NCBI RefSeq assembly: GCF_001487105.1
Contig: NZ_LN913000.1
Location: 646,313 to 710,312, forward strand
Source of the DNA: Mediterraneibacter massiliensis
Lineage (GTDB): Bacteria; Bacillota; Clostridia; Lachnospirales; Lachnospiraceae
Length of the DNA stretch: 64,000 nt
Direction of reading: 5' to 3'
The notes under the pieces were generated by a model. The model was not told where the DNA came from. It made no database searches and saw only the letters and a program-made list of their open reading frames with translations. The position numbers and the translations under genes were made by a program. This document shows, in pieces, positions 34,354 to 41,467 of this stretch. The stretch's first letter is position 1. Each line of letters opens with the position of its first letter.

Positions 34354-35001
34354 ATGAAAAAATTTGGTAAAATGGCAGGAAAAGCCTTGATATTCTGTGC
34401 TGTAATGATGTTGCTTTGTTCCTTTGCTTACCCGCTGGCTCTTACAGGAGCCAGCCAGCTGGCAATGAAAGAAAAGGCAAATGGAAACCTGATTGATAAA
34501 GAGGGAAATCCTACGACGGACAGTAAAGAAGCGGTGGGTTCTGCTTTGGTAGGACAGGAATTTACAGAAGATTATTATTTTCAGGGAAGACCATCTGCAG
34601 TAGGATACAATAATTATACAGAGGAAGAATTGAAAAATGGTGAATACAGTGGTGTTTCTTCTGGCAGCTATAATTATGGGAACTCCAATCCGGAGTTGGA
34701 AAAGAGAATCCAAAAAGATTTGGATGAGTTTTTAGAGAAACACCCGGGAGTGAAAGCAGAAGATGTGCCGTCTGATCTGCTTACTGCCTCCGGTTCAGGA
34801 TTAGATCCTCACATTTCACCGAAAGCAGCTGAAATCCAGATTCCGTATGTGGCAGAGAATTCAGGGTTATCAGAAGAAGAAGTGACAGAGATTGTAGAAG
34901 AGAACACGGAACATAAGGTACTTGGAATTTTTGGCGAGGAACGAGTTAATGTGCTAAAATGTAATCTGGCGGTTGCCAATGCTATGGGAATATTAGAGTA
35001 G
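34354..35001 (+). CDS. kdpC: KdpC subunit of the K+-ATPase
   Basis: KdpC has one N-terminal membrane helix (ALIFCAVMMLLCSFAYPLAL) and an outer domain that raises the affinity of the pump. The motif FQGRPSAVGYNNY (compare the family FxGRPS) and SSGSYNYGNSNPEL are present, and SGSGLDPHISP is the family's most conserved part. 215 residues. It ends 7 bases before the KdpD-like gene, so the latter is in the same transcript. Confidence 0.96.
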   Translation: MKKFGKMAGKALIFCAVMMLLCSFAYPLALTGASQLAMKEKANGNLIDKEGNPTTDSKEAVGSALVGQEFTEDYYFQGRPSAVGYNNYTEEELKNGEYSGVSSGSYNYGNSNPELEKRIQKDLDEFLEKHPGVKAEDVPSDLLTASGSGLDPHISPKAAEIQIPYVAENSGLSEEEVTEIVEENTEHKVLGIFGEERVNVLKCNLAVANAMGILE

Positions 35002-35008
35002 GATATTT

Positions 35009-37018
35009 ATGGAAACGAAAGAATATGAAAGACCGGATTCGCAGCAGATTCTTCGGAGAATTCAGCTGGAAGAAGAGGAAAAACTGAAAAAGACAAAAGG
35101 AAAACTGAAGATTTTTTTAGGATATGCAGCAGGATCTGGAAAAACGTATGCGATGCTGACGGCAGCACACGAAGCAAAGAAACATAAGATTGATGTAGTA
35201 GCTGGATACATAGAGCCACATGACAGACCTGATACGCAGGCACTTGTGGAAGGCTTAGAAACGATAGCACCAATGGAAGTTGTGTATAAAGGGGTAAAAC
35301 TTCGGGAATTTAATTTGGATGCAGCATTGAAACGAAATCCAAGATTGATCTTAGTAGATGAACTGGCTCATACCAATGTGAAAGGATGCCGAAATGAAAA
35401 GAGATACCAGGACGTAAAAGAACTTTTACGTGCTGGTATTGATGTATATACAACGATGAATGTTCAGCATTTAGAGAGCCTAAATGATATTGTAGGAAGT
35501 ATTACACACATTAATGTGCGTGAAAGGGTGCCGGACAAAGTGTTTGATCATGCGGATCAGGTAGAGGTTATTGATATCGAACCGGAAGAATTGATCGAAC
35601 GTATGAAAGAGGGAAAAATCTACGCACCGTCACAGGCGGAACGTGCCCTTGGGAATTTTTTTCGGAGGGAGAAGCTGGTAGCTTTGCGAGAGATTACACT
35701 GCGAAGAACTGCTGATCGAGTAAATCATATCGCAGAAGAAGAACGCTATGCGATGGGGGAGATGGACTATCACACAGGAGAACATGTTTTGGTTTGTATT
35801 TCACCTTCACCGTCTAATACAAAAGTAATTCGGACAGCTGCACGTCTTGCTTATGCCTTTCATGCAAAATTCACAGGAATTTATGTGGAAACGTCTCAGA
35901 TGCAGGAAGCCGATGAAAAAACAAAATCTGTAGTAAAAAGCCACATGGATTTAGCGCGGGCATTAGGGGCAGATGTTGTGACTGTTTATGGGAATGACAT
36001 TGTGGACCAGGTTGTTGAATATGCCATTGTGGGAAATATATCAAAGATTGTTATGGGGCGTAGCAGAAAACAATGGATTTTCAGGAGAGGTCGTCTGGAA
36101 GTTTTGGAACAGTTGACCTATCGTGCTCCAAATATTGATGTGTATATTATTCCGGATATAAAAAATGCAGGATATTTTAGAGAAGGAAAAAAGAATAGAA
36201 AAAAAAGAGAAGAATCTAGCAGGACTGTTCTGAAAGAATTGGGAGAGATTACTGCAATCATGGCACTTAGTACTTTAGTTGCATATGTATTTCAGTGGCT
36301 GCGACTTTCAGAATCTAATTTGATTATGGCTTACATTGTTGGTGTACTGTTATCTTCTTATGTGGCTGATAAAAAAATATATGCTCTGTATTCTGCCCTA
36401 CTTAGCGTATTGTCTTTTAATTTCTTTTTTACAGAGCCGTATTTCAGCCTGAAAGCATATGATAGAGGTTCTCCGGTAACGTTTGTCATGCTGTTTGCAG
36501 TGGGATTTTTTATGGCTTCAATGACCAGACAGCTAAAATCACAGACAAGGGAGAGTGCAAAGAAGGCATATCGAACGGAAATTTTGCTGGAAAACAGCAG
36601 AAAACTCAGACGTTGTAAATCGAAAGAAGAAGTCTGGAAGCAGGTAGCAACGCAGGTTGTAAAACTTTTAAATCTTTCTGTGATCATCTATCCGGTAGGA
36701 GAAAAAGGGAATTTAGAAGAGCCACTATTATTTCCAAAAAAAGATATGGAAATTTCAAACCTGAAAAAACTTATAAATGAAAAAGAAAAGGCAGTAGCAC
36801 AGTGGGCTGTTTCCAACAGACACAGGGCAGGAACCTGTACTCATACCTTACCGGATGTAGATGCTATGTATTTGCCAATTCAATCCACAGAAGAGGTAAA
36901 AGGTGTAATGGGAATTTTATTGGAAGAGAGACGGCCTGTGAAAGATTTTGAATATGGACTTTTAATTGCCATGTTGAATGAGACCGGAGTAAAACTACAG
37001 GATACCTTTTGTAAATGA
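35009..37018 (+). CDS. KdpD-type sensor lacking histidine kinase domains
   Basis: The first 669 residues of a KdpD are here and nothing more: the KdpD domain with Walker A GYAAGSGKT (38-46) and Walker B LILVDELAHTNV, a universal-stress-protein domain, four DUF4118 membrane helices (about 410-500) and a GAF-like domain (about 530-665). HisKA and HATPase domains are absent; the ORF ends cleanly with TGA after TFCK and a terminator follows, so this is not an obvious frameshift. The USP domain has SPS (265-267), 20 residues, then FTGIY (288-292), the spacing of the c-di-AMP motif of S. aureus KdpD. Truncated KdpDs are known in some cyanobacteria and Deinococcus. It may sense K+ or c-di-AMP without phosphorelay. 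Confidence 0.92.
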   Translation: METKEYERPDSQQILRRIQLEEEEKLKKTKGKLKIFLGYAAGSGKTYAMLTAAHEAKKHKIDVVAGYIEPHDRPDTQALVEGLETIAPMEVVYKGVKLREFNLDAALKRNPRLILVDELAHTNVKGCRNEKRYQDVKELLRAGIDVYTTMNVQHLESLNDIVGSITHINVRERVPDKVFDHADQVEVIDIEPEELIERMKEGKIYAPSQAERALGNFFRREKLVALREITLRRTADRVNHIAEEERYAMGEMDYHTGEHVLVCISPSPSNTKVIRTAARLAYAFHAKFTGIYVETSQMQEADEKTKSVVKSHMDLARALGADVVTVYGNDIVDQVVEYAIVGNISKIVMGRSRKQWIFRRGRLEVLEQLTYRAPNIDVYIIPDIKNAGYFREGKKNRKKREESSRTVLKELGEITAIMALSTLVAYVFQWLRLSESNLIMAYIVGVLLSSYVADKKIYALYSALLSVLSFNFFFTEPYFSLKAYDRGSPVTFVMLFAVGFFMASMTRQLKSQTRESAKKAYRTEILLENSRKLRRCKSKEEVWKQVATQVVKLLNLSVIIYPVGEKGNLEEPLLFPKKDMEISNLKKLINEKEKAVAQWAVSNRHRAGTCTHTLPDVDAMYLPIQSTEEVKGVMGILLEERRPVKDFEYGLLIAMLNETGVKLQDTFCK

Positions 37019-37073
37019 TATGTCGGCAATAATAAAGAAAGATATTAAGCAATAGAGGATAAAAAATAATAGA

Positions 37074-37112
37074 GGACAAAGTAGAGAGAGGGAGTTCTAC
37101 TTTGTCCTTTTT
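37074..37112 (+). terminator. Strong terminator after the kdp operon
   Basis: GGACAAAGTAGA pairs with TCTACTTTGTCC across a 10-base loop, then a T-run. The 12-base stem is one of the strongest in the window. The rest of the gap 37113-37365 is AT-rich and shows a GCCCGCC fragment but no gene. Confidence 0.9.
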
Positions 37113-37365
37113 AGGTGCCCGCCGAAACTGAAAAAAGGAGATATAAATTTAATCTCATTTTTGTTTTGAGTTTGAAATTTATATAGAATTGTTCTACTGT
37201 TTGTGGTAAAATAATTGAAAAAATCAGACAATAAGATAAGCGGAAAAAACTAAAAAAAGTATATTTTGTCTATTTTATGTAAGAATTTTTGAAAACAGAT
37301 CCTAATAATATCATAAAACAATGCCAGATAAAACATTATCAGGATGCATGACAGGAGGAGTGAAC

Positions 37366-38100
37366 ATGATGGAACTTATGAAATTAACGGAAAGAGTATA
37401 TTATTTACCGTATGATCCGGAAAAAGGAAGACCTCTGTTGGGATATATCGTAGGGCAGGATTATTCTATGGCAATCGATGCAGGGTATTCACGGTCACAT
37501 GTCAATGACTTTTATAATGCAATCCAGAAATGCGGATTTCGAAAACCGGATTTTACAGTACTTACCCATTGGCATTATGCCCATACTTTAGGTCTGCGAG
37601 CAATAAGTGGTGTTTCTGTTGCACATGAAAAAACAAATGCATATTTAAAAGAAGAGCAGAAAAAAGCAAAAAATGAGAATTATATTGATATTCTAAAAAA
37701 GGAAGATGCTTATTTTGCAAAAGAATATGAGAATAGCAATAAGTTAGAGATTGAATTGCCAGATATGGAATTTACGAAAGATTTTCAGTTAGACTTAGGA
37801 GATGCAGAGGTATATATTTTTCGTTCTGTTTCAACGCATACAGATGATGCTGTCTGTATTTATATTTCGACAGAAAAGGTTCTTTTTCTAGGGGATGCAA
37901 CGAGTGAAGATTATTACAATGACGGGTATATGGATAGGGAAGAATTATCAGCAGTTATTCACATGATAGAAAAAATAGATTGTAAGTATTGCATTTTAAG
38001 CCATTGCGAACCATGGGAAAAAGAAGAATTACTCCCTTATTTATATCATAAATTGGAGAATCCGATTTTTACATCCAACAATACTGCCATAAAGAAATAA
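37366..38100 (+). CDS. MBL-fold hydrolase-like protein
   Basis: 244 residues with the metallo-beta-lactamase fold: the first metal motif reads THWHYAHTLG (H-W-H-Y-A-H, so the Asp of HxHxDH is Ala), followed by STHTDDA, the bridging Asp in VLFLGDATSED and a late SHCEPW. The Asp-to-Ala change should weaken one zinc site. Substrate unknown; relatives include hydrolases of phosphodiesters and lactones. It has AGGAGGAG 5 to 8 bases before two ATGs (37366, 37369). It stands alone between two terminators/AT-rich gaps within the potassium island. Confidence 0.78.
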   Translation: MMELMKLTERVYYLPYDPEKGRPLLGYIVGQDYSMAIDAGYSRSHVNDFYNAIQKCGFRKPDFTVLTHWHYAHTLGLRAISGVSVAHEKTNAYLKEEQKKAKNENYIDILKKEDAYFAKEYENSNKLEIELPDMEFTKDFQLDLGDAEVYIFRSVSTHTDDAVCIYISTEKVLFLGDATSEDYYNDGYMDREELSAVIHMIEKIDCKYCILSHCEPWEKEELLPYLYHKLENPIFTSNNTAIKK

Positions 38101-38122
38101 AGTTTTAGGGAGGAGGACAACG

Positions 38123-38514
38123 ATGTACACTATTATTTTTATTGCGTTATTATTTATAATCGTAAATTCACCTGCTTATATTAGAAGACAGCTTATGCAA
38201 CAGATTGCCGATGACAGTGCTAAAGCAAGAGATAATCTTCAAGTATCACAAGTAAACTATTTATCAAAAATAGAATGGCTCCGTTTTTATCCATTAAAGA
38301 AATTTTTACTATAGGGTGTTTTAAAAATCCCCAAATACGTGCTATTCCGGTTAGTGATTCTACTCCTTATACACTAGAGCTTTTATGGATTAAACGAGCA
38401 GGAGAGCCTCTTTCTCAGACGGAGAAACAATTTGTTCAACATCTGTATCATAAATTTAATATAAAAATGCCAGATGAGCTTCTTCATTCGGACATAAGTG
38501 ATACAGTAATATAG
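38123..38514 (+). pseudogene. Decayed membrane-tethered LysR-effector-like gene (two fragments)
   Basis: Frame one (38123-38314) encodes a membrane helix (IIFIALLFIIVNSPAYI) and a short linker. Frame two (38275-38514) encodes a C-terminal LysR-effector-like piece (IRAIPVSD, LELLWIKRAGEPLS, FVQHLYHKF). Together they resemble the two ends of a protein like that at 40891, with the middle lost and the frame broken. The first part has GGGAGGAGG before its ATG and may still be translated. The interpretation is tentative. Confidence 0.4.
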
Positions 38515-38878
38515 TCAAATGGACTTTTATTAGGAAGCATTTGTCGTTGTGAAAATTTCGGTATCTAATAACAGAGTGTATTAAAATAAATAAAAACAGT
38601 GGCTATATTTTGGCTGGAGAATGTGAAATGAAAAACAGAGCAGATATAACATTATTGTTTATATTTGCTCTGTTTTTAAGAAGAAATATAATGAAAACAT
38701 TTATAAAGGAATTTTTTTGCATCGTAAAATAGTTAGAAATAGGGTATATGTGCGAATAAATGAAAAGGAACATAATCTTTATGGAATCTTAATACTGAAG
38801 AGATATATTTTTTCCTTTCTTTATGCGCGTTATTATATTATAAAGATTGAATAAAGATAATAAAGGAGTTTCTGTATT
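38515..38878. other. AT-rich gap with terminator, upstream of ktrB
   Basis: 364 bases without a gene. It contains a terminator at 38631-38677 and an AT-rich stretch with possible promoter (ATTATATTATAAAG near 38830) before ktrB. No riboswitch of the ydaO type was recognised. Confidence 0.5.
38631..38677 (+). terminator. Bidirectional-looking terminator
   Basis: AAAAACAGAGCA pairs with TGCTCTGTTTTT; within the loop, ATATAA and TTATAT extend the stem. It closes the transcript of the MBL gene and fragments. Confidence 0.85.
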
Positions 38879-40210
38879 ATGGGAGTGGTGTTATCGAAAA
38901 AGAAGCTGACATCGTTTCAAATTATTATTATGGGGTTTTCTAGTGTGATACTTTTAGGAACATTGCTTTTGATGTTGCCTATTTCATCTAAAACAGGAGA
39001 ATTTACATCTTTTGCGGATGCATTATTCACTTCAACCTCAGCGGTATGTGTAACGGGATTGATTGTGTTTGATACGGCTACATACTGGTCACTTTTTGGA
39101 CAATTTGTGATTATGTTATTGATTGAGATTGGTGGTATGGGAGTTATAACAGTAGCTGCATCTTTTGCCATGATTGCAGGTAGAAAGATATCTCTAATGC
39201 AGAGAAGTACAATGCAGGAAGCAATTGCAGCACCAAAAGTAGGCGGAATCGTAAGATTGACTATTTTTGTAATAAAAGCAACGCTAATGATTGAACTACT
39301 TGGTGCAGTTGCCATGTCCCCTGTTTTTTGTAGAGATTTTGGAATTAAGGGGTTATGGATGGCATTGTTCCATTCGGTTTCCGCTTTTTGCAATGCAGGA
39401 TTTGATTTAATGGGGGTGAAATCACCTTTTTCCTCTTTGACACTTTATGCGGGTGAACCACTGATAAATTTTCCGATTATGTTATTGATTATAATAGGCG
39501 GAATCGGATTTTTAACGTGGGATGATATTCGTGCAAATCGTTTCCATATTCATAAATATAGAATGCAGAGCAAAGTAATTATTAGTACAACAGCCATTTT
39601 AATTTTGGTGCCAGCTTTGTATTTCTATTTTTTTGAGTTTTCAGATCTTGGGTTAAAGGAACGAGTTCTTTCCTCTTTGTTTCAATCAGTTACTCCGAGA
39701 ACTGCGGGATTTAACACGGTTGATTTAACGTCAATGAGTGAAGCAGGACAATTTATTACAATTATTTTAATGTTGATTGGTGGTAGTCCAGGATCGACAG
39801 CAGGTGGTATGAAAACAACAACAATTGCTGTATTATTTGCGATTGCGATTGCAACTTTCCGTCGAAGAGAAGATGCGAATTTCTTTGGACGCAGGATGAA
39901 TGGAGATGTAATTAAAAATGCAGCAACTGTTTTTCTGATGTATATTACCTTGTGTGGAGCAGGAGGACTTATCATTAGTATTGCAGAAGACCTTCCGATT
40001 CTTACGTGCTTATTTGAAGCTGCATCGGCTGTGGGTACAGTAGGACTTTCTCTTGGGATTACGCCAGGGTTAGGAATGGTATCAAGAGTGATATTAATTG
40101 CATTAATGTTTATTGGAAGAGTAGGGGGATTGACATTGATTTTTGCTGCTTTGTCAGGCACACATCACCATGTTTCAAAATTACCACGAGAAAAAATTAC
40201 AGTAGGATAA
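38879..40210 (+). CDS. ktrB: KtrB/TrkH-type K+ channel subunit
   Basis: 443 residues; four pore-helix repeats of the TrkH/KtrB superfamily: TSTSAVCVTGLIV, HSVSAFCNAGFDL, SVTPRTAGFNTV and AASAVGTVGLSLG, each with the Gly of the selectivity filter. KtrB uses a Na+ or H+ driven K+ flow and is gated by KtrA, which is encoded next with 13 bases between. The ribosome site is AAAGGAG. Fully intact. Confidence 0.95.
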   Translation: MGVVLSKKKLTSFQIIIMGFSSVILLGTLLLMLPISSKTGEFTSFADALFTSTSAVCVTGLIVFDTATYWSLFGQFVIMLLIEIGGMGVITVAASFAMIAGRKISLMQRSTMQEAIAAPKVGGIVRLTIFVIKATLMIELLGAVAMSPVFCRDFGIKGLWMALFHSVSAFCNAGFDLMGVKSPFSSLTLYAGEPLINFPIMLLIIIGGIGFLTWDDIRANRFHIHKYRMQSKVIISTTAILILVPALYFYFFEFSDLGLKERVLSSLFQSVTPRTAGFNTVDLTSMSEAGQFITIILMLIGGSPGSTAGGMKTTTIAVLFAIAIATFRRREDANFFGRRMNGDVIKNAATVFLMYITLCGAGGLIISIAEDLPILTCLFEAASAVGTVGLSLGITPGLGMVSRVILIALMFIGRVGGLTLIFAALSGTHHHVSKLPREKITVG

Positions 40211-40223
40211 AAGGAGAAAAAAT

Positions 40224-40871
40224 ATGAAATCGATTCTTTTAATTGGCTTAGGAAGATTTGGAAGGCATATAGCAACGCATCTGGATCAATTAGGACATCA
40301 GGTGATGGCAGTAGATAATTCAGATGAACGGGCAGAAGCTGTTTTGCCAATTGTGACAAATGCTCAGATTGGAGATAGTACAAATGAAGAATTTTTGGAA
40401 TCCTTGGGAGTTCGAAATTATGATGTATGTATCGTAGCAATAGGACATGATTTCCAAAGTTCTTTAGAAACAACTTCATTGCTGAAAGAAATGGGTGCAA
40501 AACTAGTTGTTTCCAGAGCAACGACAGATGTGCAGGAAAAGTTTTTGCTGCGTAATGGAGCAGATGAAGTGATTTATCCTGAAAAACAATTGGCAAAGTG
40601 GGCAGCTATTCGGTATAGCACAGATCACATTTTAGATTATATAGAATTAGATTCAGATCATACTATGTATGAAATTCAGGTTCCAAATGAGTGGGTAGGA
40701 AGATCTATTGGAATGATTGATATTCGAAAGAAACATAAAGTTAATGTGATCGGTATTAAAGAAGGAGGAAAACTGAGACTTACAATTTCACCGGATACCG
40801 TATTGGAAGCAGGAGAAACAATGCTTGTACTTGGAAACAATAAAGATTTGCAAAAATGTTTTCACATATAA
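40224..40871 (+). CDS. ktrA: KtrA, regulatory RCK subunit
   Basis: A 215-residue RCK protein: nucleotide-binding GLGRFGRHIATHL at the start, acid at AVDNSDERA, and a C-terminal RCK_C domain (residues about 135-215). In Firmicutes, KtrA closes the channel with ADP and its RCK_C domain binds c-di-AMP, which inhibits uptake. It follows ktrB at 13 bases. Confidence 0.95.
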   Translation: MKSILLIGLGRFGRHIATHLDQLGHQVMAVDNSDERAEAVLPIVTNAQIGDSTNEEFLESLGVRNYDVCIVAIGHDFQSSLETTSLLKEMGAKLVVSRATTDVQEKFLLRNGADEVIYPEKQLAKWAAIRYSTDHILDYIELDSDHTMYEIQVPNEWVGRSIGMIDIRKKHKVNVIGIKEGGKLRLTISPDTVLEAGETMLVLGNNKDLQKCFHI

Positions 40872-40890
40872 TTAAAAATGGGGTGAATTT

Positions 40891-41400
40891 ATGACAGACT
40901 TCCTATTGGCAGTAGTAATCATAATATTTGGTGTGCTAGGGTTCTTTTTAATGAAAAGAGTTGATCGTTTTTTAGAAAATAGTAGAAAAGAGCAAGTGAA
41001 ATTGTTGGAGTCATCAGAACGCTATCTGAGAATTGGAACTGCAAATCCTTATGTGATTGATGCTTGCGCAGAAGCTTTTGAGAAATGCGAAAAAAAGTTT
41101 CCCAATTCCGAAGTACAATTTTATAGTGGAATTGAGGAAAAATTAATAGAAGCGTTAATGGCACATAAATTAGATTTGGTATTTTTACCAGAAAATAGTG
41201 TTGTGAAAATGGATACGGATTGCCGTTCAAAAGCAATAGAATTATCTTGTGCTTCTACTATAATGTCAGAGGCTAGTGTAACTGTTGAATTGGTTGGGGA
41301 GAAAAAAAGCAGATTGAAAGCATTTTGGGAACGAGATCATAAAGAGCAGGTGATTGTTGAATTCTTGAAATGCTTAGATGAAATATCACATTATATTTAA
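40891..41400 (+). CDS. Membrane-tethered LysR-effector-like domain protein
   Basis: 169 residues: one N-terminal membrane helix (FLLAVVIIIFGVLGFFLM), a short coiled linker, then a domain starting YLRIGTANPYVIDACAEAF and continuing FPNSEVQFYSGIEEKLIEAL and HKLDLVFLPEN. This is the order of the first lobe of a LysR-type effector-binding domain, but there is no DNA-binding helix-turn-helix. The domain would face the cytoplasm if the short N-terminus is outside, or vice versa. It lies between ktrA and kdpD. I know no characterised protein of this design; a K+-linked regulator is inferred from position. Confidence 0.6.
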   Translation: MTDFLLAVVIIIFGVLGFFLMKRVDRFLENSRKEQVKLLESSERYLRIGTANPYVIDACAEAFEKCEKKFPNSEVQFYSGIEEKLIEALMAHKLDLVFLPENSVVKMDTDCRSKAIELSCASTIMSEASVTVELVGEKKSRLKAFWERDHKEQVIVEFLKCLDEISHYI

Positions 41401-41467
41401 ATAAGAGAGAAATATAAAAGTATATCATGAATCAATAAGAAGCGTTTTAAAGAGAGGAGTATGAGAG

